Below, piece after piece: positions 1-15,957 of a stretch of DNA of 23,960 bases. The position numbers and the translations under genes are program-made. Within the stretch, counting starts at the first letter, position 1; the number at the start of each line of letters is the position of its first letter. The stretch is taken from the NCBI RefSeq assembly GCF_000315625.1, contig NW_005434450.1, forward strand, positions 1,425 through 25,384, in the 5' to 3' direction. The stretch comes from Guillardia theta CCMP2712 (Eukaryota > Cryptophyceae > Pyrenomonadales > Geminigeraceae). The notes below the pieces were generated by a model. That model was not told where the DNA came from. It searched no databases and was given only the letters and a program-made list of their open reading frames with translations.

Positions 1-106
<106 letters not shown>

Positions 107-604
107 CAGAGGAGGGGGAGGGGAGGAGAGAAGGCAGGAAGTACCTTCCAAGTACAAAATCAATGCTATCCATCCCCCCAGCACACATAGGAAGAAGTTA
201 AGGCTCGTGCTCTTGATGGCCACAGTCTGAAGCATGCGGCGGAGAAAAGAGGCGGGAAGAGGATGTGAGGAGAGAAGGAGGGAGGAGAAGAGAAGACCAG
301 TCTAGGAAGAAGGTGAAGGGAGGTAGAAGGGAGTGAGGATGAGATTGAGAACGCAATCTGCTTGTCAATTACGACAGATTGATTTCTTCAACAAGATGCG
401 ATTTCCTGCCCTGCCTTGGCAGATATCAGGGACTATTTGGGGGCAGGGGTGGAAGAGAGATAACGTCTGTTTTTCAACTATAACAATCCTATATTCCCAT
501 GCTCCCTCTTCGAATTCTGCTCTCTGAAACTCTCGCCCTGCACCTTCGTGTTTCCTGCCCAGCTCTTCGATCCTCCCTTTCACAGCTCGTGCTCCTCTAT
601 CTCA

Positions 605-608
<4 letters not shown>

Positions 609-691
<83 letters not shown>

Positions 692-711
692 ACTCACTCA
701 CTCACTCACTC
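609..711. repeat. (CT)n followed by (CTCA)n microsatellite
   Basis: About 39 CT units (609-687) pass into about six CTCA units (686-711). The tract and the pyrimidine-rich DNA after it lead up to CAG acceptors at 774 and 782, just before the exon of gene A. It is therefore probably the extended polypyrimidine tract of an intron read on the plus strand. Long translated Ser-Leu frames across it are repeat artefacts. Confidence 0.85.
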
Positions 712-788
712 TGCTCACTCCGCCCCTTCCCCCCTCCTTTCTCGTGTCCGACTGCTCGTCTGACACTTGTCCAGCATCGCAGGGCTAC

Positions 789-1052
789 ATGGACAGCAAG
801 GAGCAATTCTTGGTCGATTTCGAGCAAAAGAAGTGGGTCGAAGCCTCGTCTTCCTCCGCGGGGCGTGCGGCAGCCATCGACGTCACGCCCGAGTCAGTCG
901 TACAGGAGCATGTCGGCGAGTCAGATGCGGGGGATGTTCTGTCAGAGCTCAGTGAGCAGACTCGCTCAGCAGGAGCAAGAGCAGACGAGCTGAGGAAGAG
1001 ACGGCTGGAGGCAGCCAAGAAGCGAATGCAGCTGAAAAAGGCGACAAGCTGA
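789..1052 (+). CDS. Gene A: hypothetical protein, probably the last exon
   Basis: The frame encodes 87 residues from the ATG at 789 to the TGA at 1050-1052. The product is highly charged: an acidic, Ser/Ala-rich first half, then a basic helical end (ELRKRRLEAAKKRMQLKK) that would form a short alpha helix. The upstream DNA is a long CT tract ending in CAG acceptors at 774 and 782, and the frame stays open through 783. I therefore read this as the 3' exon of a spliced gene whose earlier exons are not recognisable or lie outside the window. No family was recognised. An independent 87-residue protein starting at 789 is the alternative. The gene converges on gene B. Confidence 0.45.
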   Translation: MDSKEQFLVDFEQKKWVEASSSSAGRAAAIDVTPESVVQEHVGESDAGDVLSELSEQTRSAGARADELRKRRLEAAKKRMQLKKATS

Positions 1053-1389
1053 TCATCCCAGCGATAGCACACCTTGTGTACATTTTATCTCGGAAATTTG
1101 TTTCTTGTTTGTATTCCTAGCAATCTTCTGAATGAGTGTTGAAGTTTCAATGCTAGATGTTCCTTCCTACTGTACACCATCCCTCTCGCATTTTTCATCT
1201 CACCATACTCCTTGCACGTCAACGTTGAGGTGAAAACCTCTGAAGACATGCTCCTCTCGACAGTCACCGTTATTTTCGTCTTATAGTCGCCGCCACCATC
1301 TACATGGGCTTGAAAGGAACAGCTGAGAACGTGTCTGACCACCTGCGAAGGTGCGAGTCAGCAATAGCGCTGTGAACGCGAGCTCTACG
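1053..1389. other. Convergent 3' spacer between genes A and B
   Basis: This 337-nt stretch lies between the stop of plus-strand gene A and the stop of minus-strand gene B. No gene, repeat or RNA was recognised in it. It should hold the two 3' untranslated regions. Confidence 0.5.
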
Positions 1390-2003
1390 TCACCTCTTGA
1401 ACTCAGGATGGTAGTCAAAGTGTTCCATCAAAAGCTTCAGACCATCTGCATGCTTGACTTTGGCGTTCTTGTAGAGAACATCCATCTGCTTCATAAACTC
1501 GTCGTACTTTGCAACAAAAGGGCCGAACTCTTTGTCGTAGTGCGCCGCCCATTCCTGGTTCTGAACGATCCTCTTCTTTAGGAATTCTTTCCTCTGCTTT
1601 AGTCTCAGAATTTCCCCTTCGTAATCCTCTATTCCCTTCTCGTCTGCTTTGATTTCTGTCCCAAGGAAAGGAGGGCGTTACTGACTCTCACTCAGACTGG
1701 CAAATCAAACACACAAAGACATTAACAACAGGGTACGCAGAACAATTTTATGGTCTTCAACCATCACTCATCGAGGCTTATAGCGTCTCATCCACAGATC
1801 GATGCAACAAATCACGCGATGCACGCCTTCTTACCTCCTAGTAGATGGTCTGACCTGATCTTGAAGTTCTCCATGATCTTCACAGAGAACGCGCAGTTCG
1901 TCTTCAGCTCATGGCTCTTCGCCAAGAAGTCTATCCGCTCGTGTGCTCCCGCTCCCCCTCCTCTTCCTCTTCCTGCTGCCCCCGTGTTCCCCCTCGACGC
2001 CAT
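1390..2003 (-). CDS. Gene B: small two-exon coiled-coil protein
   Basis: Two exons on the minus strand join in phase. Exon 1 is 2003-1835, ending at a GTAAGA donor in phase 1. Exon 2 is 1655-1390, beginning after CCTTGGGACAG and ending in TGA. The product has 144 residues. After a Gly/Arg-rich start the chain is almost wholly charged and helical, with blocks such as EILRLKQRKEFLKKRI and FVAKYDEFMKQMDVLYKNAK, and it ends DYHPEFKR. The composition suggests a coiled-coil structural protein, and small ciliary or flagellar coiled-coil proteins look like this, but I cannot name a family. An ATG-like start further upstream at 2024 is possible. It lies downstream of the COMMD10-like gene on the same strand. 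Confidence 0.65.
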
Positions 2004-2024
2004 GCCGTGGAGTAAAAAGAACAA

Positions 2025-2556
2025 CGGAAAGACCCGGATACTCCCGGATACTCCCGGATACTCCCGGATACCGTAGTACTAGTCCGATCACCGTCGCCGC
2101 CGCCCGGCCGCCGGCCGGGTGCGGCGGCCGACTCCGCCGGAGTCCGGGAGTCCGACTGGCACTGAGTCCCCGGGAGTCCCGGATGCGGCCGGGCCGGGCC
2201 CGGGGGAGGGCGGACTGACTCAGTCCCGGTATGCCCACACGGACTCGAGTCTTCGGGGCACTGCCTGCCGCAGCCCGGATCGGACGGTCCATCGGAGTAG
2301 ACGGGCGAGCCGCGCTGAGCCTCGGACCTGGTCCGGGCTGAGTGCGACACCGGGCCCTCGCTGAGTCATCATGGCATGGCTGAGAGATGACGCGGCCCCG
2401 GACGGTCAGACCGTGACGGCCGCGCGGCAGGCTGACGGCGACCGTGGGGAGCCGGCCTCGGGCGGCGTTGCCGAGTCGCCCGCCGCCGGTATCCCGGGCA
2501 GCCAGGGCCTGAGCGCCGGCGCTCCGATGAATGCCACAGTGAACTTATCAGTATTG
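2025..2556. repeat. GC-rich block dense in GAGTC/GACTC, copy 1
   Basis: This very GC-rich stretch lies between the stop of the COMMD10-like gene (2564) and gene B. It contains about eleven GAGTC or GACTC pentamers between 2120 and 2365, many CCGG sites, and an inverted repeat CGGCCGCC/GGCGGCCG (2105-2112 and 2123-2130). The tandem 10-mer CTCCCGGATA occurs three times (2041-2070), with a partial copy before it. Composition and vocabulary match the blocks at 8600-8935 and 15187-15430. Its open frames have no coding character. Confidence 0.6.
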
Positions 2557-2563
2557 ACGGTCT

Positions 2564-4355
<1,792 letters not shown>

Positions 4356-4824
4356 GTTGGCACAGTCGCTACTCTAGATGTTCCTGCGTGAAATACGTCA
4401 GCGCCACATTTCGGTACGTCATTGTTGTTTGTCTACATCAACTGAGATCTGGCAGAGAAATCTTTAATCTCACAACCGCTATGCAAGTTGGACATTTCTT
4501 GTGGATCAAACGCTCGAAACCCAACAACGGGTACGAGAATATCGACATTCGACTAAAAAGCTTCGTCGATCCTTCATGAAACAAGTCTTCCTACTCCAGC
4601 TACCATCAACTTCCTATCCTCTTCTCCTCCCTTCGAACTCCTCTCCTCCTCCTCCCCCTCCCCCTCCCCCCTATCTCCTCCTCCCCTCTTGCCCCCCCTC
4701 CCTCGTCACCATTGAGCTCATACCGCACACCTCACCCACCCCAAGAAGGAGGCAGAAAGCAGGGGTGGGTGGTAGGTCGTTTGGGGTCAAGGTTTGATGA
4801 GCAACATGGACCCCTCATCTGATT

Positions 4825-4838
4825 ACCCTACCCCCAAT
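4825..4838 (-). promoter_or_regulatory. G-rich GGGGGTAGGG motif upstream of the COMMD10-like gene
   Basis: On the minus strand, the strand of the downstream COMMD10-like gene, this reads ATTGGGGGTAGGGT. It lies about 470 nt before the ATG. It matches motifs before genes D, E, F and the cullin. Function is inferred only from position and recurrence. Confidence 0.3.
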
Positions 4839-5036
4839 TACAAGATGAAAATGGTCTATACACCCCATTTTTGACCTGAATTTCGTAGACTTTTGGGAGG
4901 TACATTAAGTACCCCACCATATTTTTATGACACCTAGTGAGAGGTACCCCCTTGACTTGACCCGCCGGGCGACATGGCGTCAGGTACAGGCTCAGGAGGG
5001 ACTGACGCTACTAGGCTAGTGAGCTGATAGCTTGAG

Positions 5037-5085
5037 AAGGGAGGAGAGGAGAGGAGAGGAGAGGAGAGGAGAGGAGAGGAGAGGA
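5037..5085. repeat. (GAGGA)n pentanucleotide array
   Basis: About nine tandem GAGGA/GGAGA units lie in the intergenic region. Apparent protein frames across it are artefacts of the repeat. Confidence 0.9.
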
Positions 5086-5916
5086 AGACTAAGAGATAGA
5101 GGAATTGATGATCGCAGAGAGGAGGAGAGCCGGCCTGGGAACTTGGGGAGGGGGCGCCGGGTCCGGGCGGCAAGAGGTTGCAGTGGGTCGTCGAGCGTCA
5201 TCTCGCAGTCAGTGAAATGATCAGCCACTACGAGCCGGTCTGTGCGGGTAGCGCTCCTGGTACTGGCTGACTGAGACCAGGGTGGGTTGAAATCCATGGA
5301 GAAAGGAAGCACAGAGGGCAGGGCTCTGATGTTGCTGATACAAGAGAAGTGAGATCGACGGAGGTAGCAAGTTTTATGGTTTCAAATGTTCAAGGAACCG
5401 GTGAGATGAGCAGTGTGAGGGAAGAAGCAGCTAGAAGAGCCGTAGCTGCTGAGATAGCGCTATACTGTCAGGAGACAAGCAACTGTCTGACAGAAGACTG
5501 TGTCTGCCGTAGTCGATACAGACTGACTGTGCTTGGCAGGATACTCGGAGGGTGAGGGGGGCGATCGGAACGGGTACCGTTACTCGGACCAATACTCTGA
5601 CGGGTGATCCATACATTTTGACCTGCCGCCTTCGATGTGAAACACCATGGCAGGAACTCATACGACAGTGAAGCCGAATCCCTGATATCCGAGGTGACTT
5701 GGCTACTTGTGCATGGCGTGAACAGTGTCTGACGTCGCGGCCGCAAGGAACATGTTGGTGTCGCCAACAGGAAGGTGTTTGAGAACCCTGGACTCCAGCA
5801 GCAGAACTTGCCTCCCAGACCGAGAGTTGACATAGACTGGAGCGGAGTTGGAAATCAGGTGCACAACCTGATGTCCCAATCCAACCATCTCAATGTGTAG
5901 CTGAAAATTGCTATAG

Positions 5917-8598
5917 ATGCGGCAGCTGCCACAGCACCAACATCAAACGACCCAGCAGCAGCAGCAGCAGCAGCAGCAGCGTCAAATGCAGCAGCAGCAG
6001 CAGCATCAGCATCAGCAGCATCAGCAGCAGCAGCAGCAGCAGCAGCATACCCATGGACACAACATGCTGGACGAACTTGTCCGGATGACCAACCAGACGA
6101 AGCTCGGAGGGGCGAGCACGAACGGGAACTTTGGTCTGGTCCTTGCCCAGATAGACAGCAGGATCATAGTGATCGGGATGGCCCCGAGCATGCCGGCGAA
6201 GATGTCTGGGCTGATTCAAATCAACGACGAGATAACCGACATAGACGGTTACAACTTGCAGAGGATCCTCGAAGGGGCAGAGAACGAAGTGCTCGCTGCA
6301 GACAACGAGGCTGCATGGCTACGTGGGGTCTCCTACCAGGACATTCTCCGCAAGCTGGATGATTCAGACGCCGACTCACGCCTCCTCTCTCTCTGCCGCA
6401 ATCTGCTGCGGTCGGCTGGACGCTCGGTAAGGCTGACGATCCGCCGGCAAGTGTTCGACGCGAGGAAGCAGGTCGGGGTTGGGCTCCTGCTCAACATCAC
6501 CAACAACGGCGTCTTCGTCGTCGGGCTCGCGCCCAAGGGGTCAGCGGAGCGGGAGGGATCGATCGCGGTCGGGGACCAGGTCCTTGCCATCGGCGACAGA
6601 GTGCTGGAGGGGCTGACGACGGAGAACCTCGTACAGCTCATAGTAGGACCCCAGGGCTCAGGATTATCGCTGACTTGCAGGAAGGCTGCCATGAACTCGA
6701 CCGCCATGGCTGACGGCGGCTCCCTCCCCCAGGGGAAGATCTTCCGAGTAAGGCTCCTCCGGGGGACCGAGGACTACTTCGCTCGACTCGAGAGGATGGT
6801 CAAGGACGCGACAGCGAAGCGGCATGAGCTTGCTGGGAGTCAGCTGGGGGTGCTGGTGAAGACGAGCTACAAGGAGCTCGTGGAGGCGGCAGAGAAGCAT
6901 TCCAACCATGCAGATTGGCTGCAGGTGGACTTGAACCTGTTCATGCGCGGCATGTCCAGCACCGGACCGGGCAAGAGCCCAGTGGAGGAGGAGCGAGCTC
7001 TGCATCGAGAGCTGGCGGAGCAGGCGAACTTTCTTAAGGGGAAGCTCGCAGAGTCCAACAGGCTGCTGGAGATCAGGAGGGCGGAGCTGCAGGAGCTGCA
7101 GGCTCAAGGGCCCCCGGTCGAGGTGGACAGCAGCCCGATCGAGCCGCTCCTGGTGGAAGTGAAGTCAGTGATCGACCAGCTGATTGCGCTGGACCAGGAG
7201 GTGACGAGCTGCGAGGAGAGGATCGCAGACGTGGAGAAGGACAGGATGAGGATCGCTGCTGAGAGCGACGCGGAGAGGCTGGAGAAGGAGAAGCTGGCGG
7301 GGCAGTTGAGGGAGAGGCAGTCGCATCTGAGCTCGCAGGAGGGGAACGCCGCGAGGACGCGGCAGCAGTGGGAACAGGAGCGACAGGACCTCATTGGGGA
7401 GGCCTTGCGCATCCGGCAGTCTCGCATCCACACGGAGAGGGTGCTGCAGGAGACGAAGACAGTGCTGAAGGAGCTCACAAGCGAGCTAGAGGAGATCATC
7501 TACAGAGTCACCATGAACGAGAGGAAGCTCAGCAAGGTCCATGCTGGGGTCTCCCGGGCCCACTTGCTCTCCCAGGAGGTGTCCAGGGACATGGAGGAGC
7601 AGCTCCGGTCGGACGGCGGGCTCTCTGACTACGTTCACGACGGCATGCTGCAGCAGAGTGCGTACAGGAGGTATGGAGCAGGAGGATACGACGACCTCTC
7701 TGCGCTCCCCCGGCCTCCTCGCCATGCCAACGAGATGTTCAGGAGCACTTCTGCTCTAGAGATGAAGGTTGGTGGCGTTGCGTCCTGCATTGTTGTAGTA
7801 TCCTCCTTGTCATCCCTCTTGTCATCCCCACTCCTCCTCCTCCTCTCCTCCTCTCCTCCTCCTCTCCTCCTCCTCCTCCTCATACACTCATGCCTTCTTC
7901 CCCTCCCCCTCATTGTCATGTGATCCTCGGTGACCTTGACGTTGCAGATGGCTCCTCATGCCAGGAGGATGAACAATTCTACTTCGGTCATGCCAGGTTG
8001 CTCCCTCGCTATCCTTAGCTACTTCCTCTCTCCTCTCTGGTGCTCCTCATCTCTGTCATCTCCTCCTCCTCCTCCTCCTTTCTCTGCTCTCCTGCACCGC
8101 TCTCCCCTCCTCCTCCTCCTCCTCCTCCTCCTCCCCATGCCTTTCTTCCTGCTGCTTCTCACTTCTCACTTCTCACTTCTCACGCCCAGAGCTACCGCAC
8201 ATGGACTCCGGGCTCTTCCATCTTTCCGGTCACAGCTTTCCCATCCCAAGCCAGCCAGTCCAACAGGGAGCTGGGAACCTCGACAGGCTTGCGAGGACTC
8301 AGGCGAGGGAGGAGGAGGGAGGGGGCCTGATGAAGCACGTGGGACCGGAGGACTACAACCATGCACACCTGATGGACTCGATTCTGAGGGAAACGATGCC
8401 AAGGGGGGAGGACAGGGAGGACAAGAACAACAGGGGTGGCACCCGCGACACAGCAAGGTGACAAGTCCCTGCGCTGTGCTGGGGTGGGTGCTGACCGTGC
8501 TGGTGCCCAGCAGCAGCCATGGGAATCAGGAGGAGAGGATGCGGAGGATCACTGCGCTAGAGGAGGAGGTGAAGAGGATACAAGCATCGCTGAGTTAA
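5917..8598 (+). CDS. Gene C: poly-Gln, double-PDZ, coiled-coil scaffold protein
   Basis: Four exons join in phase: 5917-7767, 7948-7996, 8190-8457 and 8511-8598, giving 751 residues. A TAG directly precedes the ATG at 5917. Met50 (6064) is an alternative start that would omit a Gln/His-rich leader (residues 5-48) encoded by interrupted CAG repeats. PDZ domain 1 spans about residues 70-177 (FGLVLAQI, then GLIQINDEITDIDG) with an unusual insertion of about 55 residues. PDZ domain 2 spans about 183-257 (VGVGLLLN, then GDQVLAIGDRVLEG). Charged coiled coil fills about 270-560, and the last exon adds a short coil (RITALEEEVKRIQASL). PDZ domains bind C-terminal peptides or lipids, so a cytoplasmic scaffold is the likely role; the partner is unknown. 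The first two introns are full of CTC repeats. Confidence 0.85.
7768..8189 (+). repeat. CTC-rich simple sequence in introns 1 and 2 of gene C
   Basis: Both introns (7768-7947 and 7997-8189) contain CTCCTC runs on the sense strand, notably around 7830-7880, 8060-8080 and 8106-8134. A CACTTCT trimer follows at about 8160-8182, just before the acceptor. A 48-bp exon (7948-7996) separates them. Confidence 0.75.
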
Positions 8599-8599
8599 A

Positions 8600-8935
8600 C
8601 TCGTGGGGCTCGAGTCGAGCGGGGCCTGTAGTCACTTGGCCCGGGCCCCCGGGTTGTTCAAGTCCGACGGTCCGAGTCGCTCGGGCCCAGACTCCCACCG
8701 TGACCTATCCTCTCAGGCTAACTTTCCTACTAGGCTCAGTCTCACTTACTCATACAACTCCGGAAAGCTTGTTCGAGTCGACCGTACTGGAGTCACTTCA
8801 CTTTGAGTCACTAAAGGCTTCCGGCCTCACTCCGGCCGGGCCCCGTGTTGAAGTTCCCAGTACCCTTCTCTCCCCAGACGGTGACACAATGACAGTGACA
8901 CCCGAAGTAGACAGTGATAGCACCGACTGCAAGTT
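8600..8935. repeat. GC-rich block dense in GAGTC/GACTC, copy 2
   Basis: It begins directly after the TAA of gene C (8598). It contains about six GAGTC or GACTC pentamers and the runs CCCGGGCCCCCGGG and CCGGCCGGGCCCCG. Composition and short words match the blocks after the COMMD10-like gene and gene D. A frame through the block is open but is Ser/Thr/Pro-rich and unconvincing. Confidence 0.55.
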
Positions 8936-9143
8936 TCTGTAGCAGTCACCGGGTAATAGTTATCACTGACCAATGGCCGCGCAGGAATGATATCAGGATA
9001 CAGAGAACAAACGGAGGTGATAAGAGATTGGTATAGATGGTCAAGCTTGTTTACTTCAAGCAATCCAGTCTCACAGAGACCATACACCTCGTTCTCCTTT
9101 CCCTGTCCTGCAAATGCGAGCGGCCCTTCCTTCCTCTTCGTCG

Positions 9144-9160
9144 GTCCCTAAAATAGGGAC
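9144..9160. other. Perfect 7-bp inverted repeat
   Basis: GTCCCTA and TAGGGAC are separated by AAA, giving a potential short hairpin in intergenic DNA. No T-tract or other RNA signal is attached. Confidence 0.4.
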
Positions 9161-9931
9161 TGCCTGGTCCTAGGAACTACCACTACCGGTACTCTATGCT
9201 TTATCTGCGATATGATTCTTCGACCGGTCCGAGGCCTGGTTCCGTAACTTGAGGGTTCCCTGAGAAAGAGTCATAGGCTTGACATGACGAGGTCTTCGAT
9301 TCCCATCCAACGCTCTCTGTGAAGTTGATATAGCTGCTCCCTTGACCTTGACAGGTCCTGTGTCTCCGCTAGAGTCATGCTTGGAGGTGGTCTCGTGCAT
9401 TCCTTGTAAGTCCTCCGCTAAGATGATCATGATAGTACTGTCTTCTTTGATCAGACCCCTTGTTCTCCCATGTCCATGACTTCAGGGGTGATACTTCCAA
9501 TCTCCCCTTGAGCGTAGTCATATCCTGCCACCGTGTCATCTGCTGTCCTGTCGTGGACTGATATAAGCTGACTCGCTTATCTCCTGCTGCCATCCGCGAG
9601 TCCTAGGTTCTTGCTGTCTTCTTCATGATTCTCCTACGTCGTCCTTATTGTAGCTGTTGCTGTCCTCTCCAGGGGTGCATTCCGAGGCTAAGCATCTGTG
9701 TACTTGAGCCACGTCGATTGCTTGGCATTGTCTGAGGTGAAGCTTGCTCCTATCAGGTGCTTCAACACCCCGGTCCTCCGGGACTCGGGACAGGCTGACT
9801 CATCCGAGTGCCTTTTCTTTACTCAAAGCCAGTTAAGTTAAAGATCAGTACGAGAGTGCTGAGGGCTTGTCCCAGCCCCCGTAAAACAAAAAAAATCTTG
9901 AGAGGGTAGGGTACCTGCATTGGGATTCCTA

Positions 9932-9944
9932 GGGGTAGGGGTAG
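9932..9944 (+). promoter_or_regulatory. GGGGTAGGGG motif 22 nt before gene D start
   Basis: GGGGTAGGGGTAG ends 22 nt before the first ATG of gene D, and GAGGGTAGGGT occurs about 25 nt further upstream. The strand is that of the gene. The same motif precedes gene E. A promoter or 5'-leader role is inferred. Confidence 0.35.
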
Positions 9945-9965
9945 TATGCAGTGCTTTGGGGGCGC

Positions 9966-15183
<5,218 letters not shown>

Positions 15184-15186
15184 GGA

Positions 15187-15433
15187 TCAGATCAGGCCCT
15201 AGGACTCCTGCCCCGGGGGCCCGCCGGACTCGCCGAGTCTCTCAGTGACCAGCCTCATTCAGGGCCGCAGGCTTCCCGGAAACTATTGCGACTCAGTCGG
15301 ACGGTCACAGTGGCAGTCTAGCTCAGTGACGGTCATCGTCAAGGCTTTTTACGGTCGACGGTCGGCAGAGGCGGCCCGGTGACTCGCGGACTCAGTGTCG
15401 GCCCGCCGGCCCCGGGCGACCCGGGCACACTGT
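15187..15433. repeat. GC-rich block dense in GAGTC/GACTC, copy 3
   Basis: It begins 4 nt after the TGA of gene D (15183) and contains about eight GACTC/GAGTC pentamers, usually within GACTCAGT. It has CCCCGGGGGCCCGCCGG and CGGCCCCGGGCGACCCGGG, and ends abruptly at AT-rich DNA. It resembles the other two blocks in words and position. Confidence 0.6.
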
Positions 15434-15957
15434 TGTGAACTGGTATAATTATCTATAAATTTATAACATTTTCTCATAATGCCCTACGGGTCGCGCTTAG
15501 GTGGATGAGGGGTGTAAAGTCTGGGGCTGGAGGGGTGGGGGTTCTCCAGTACCCCCTGTAACGATACATTCCCTCTAGCTTCATTCTGAGACAAGAGGGG
15601 GTAGGGGTACATGATGGAAGGTTCCAGGCTCTTGAGCAAGGGTGGGTCATTGTGGGCACTGGAAACGGGGGGGGTGCAGTGTGTAGAAGGGGGTAAAGAT
15701 GGCGGACAAGGGGGGGTGGTAACGGTGAGGATCCTTTGAATGAAGGGGTAGTGGTGGGGCAAAACCTCTACAGCCATAAGTAGGGTGGGTACATTAATAA
15801 TAAAGGGGTCATTTTATATCAACGAAGGGGGTCCAAATGAGTATTCATAGGGGTAGGGGTCAATGACACCGGTGTTGATCCCTGTGAATTGAAGGGGTAG
15901 GGTAGGGGGTAGGGGTGGTTTAGCTGCTCCGGTCGCGAAATTGTTTCAAGTTTCGCC
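15434..15957. other. Intergenic region upstream of gene E with G-run clusters
   Basis: An AT-rich patch (15441-15480) contains the palindrome TATAAATTTATA (15454-15465). From 15500 to 15917 runs of three to seven G on the plus strand are very frequent, often as GGGGTAGGGG. No coding frame was recognised. Confidence 0.55.
15894..15917 (+). promoter_or_regulatory. Clustered GGGGTAGGGG motifs before gene E
   Basis: Five G-runs separated by TA or T (15894-15917) lie 41 nt before the ATG, on the gene's strand. Another GGGGTAGGGGT lies at 15850-15860. Such spacing could form a G-quadruplex, but the function is inferred. Confidence 0.4.

Larger units (their letters stand above)
4356..5916. other. 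Divergent intergenic region between the COMMD10-like gene and gene C
   Basis: This is the shared upstream DNA of a minus-strand and a plus-strand gene. It holds CCT-rich DNA (4620-4700), a G/C-run segment with GGGGTAGGG-like motifs (4741-4970), a GAGGA pentamer array (5037-5085) and unstructured DNA from 5300. A 61-codon minus-strand frame (5888-5703) with an ATG looks faintly protein-like but has no recognisable family. I annotate no gene here. Confidence 0.5.
8936..9965. other. Intergenic region upstream of gene D
   Basis: No gene was recognised. The region contains an inverted repeat at 9144-9160, a small CCGG/GACTC-rich patch (9770-9805) similar to the GC-rich blocks, and an A-tract near 9890. 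A GGGGTAGGGG motif sits immediately before gene D. Minus-strand frames of 72-86 codons lack coding character. Confidence 0.5.

Noticed and set aside
499-993. Long plus-strand frame with a Ser-Leu run across the CT microsatellite
   Set aside because: It is produced by the (CT)n repeat; the run has no family character, and after the repeat the frame overlaps the better supported exon at 789-1052.
5703-5888. Minus-strand 61-codon frame with an ATG
   Set aside because: Composition is faintly protein-like, but there is no recognised family, no splice partner and no promoter evidence.
7104-7499. Long Ser/Cys-rich minus-strand frames inside gene C
   Set aside because: They are shadow frames of the GC-rich coiled-coil exon on the other strand.
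15434-15480. AT-rich patch with TATAAATTTATA as a replication origin or TATA promoter
   Set aside because: It is a single short palindrome about 500 nt from the nearest start codon, with no other support.
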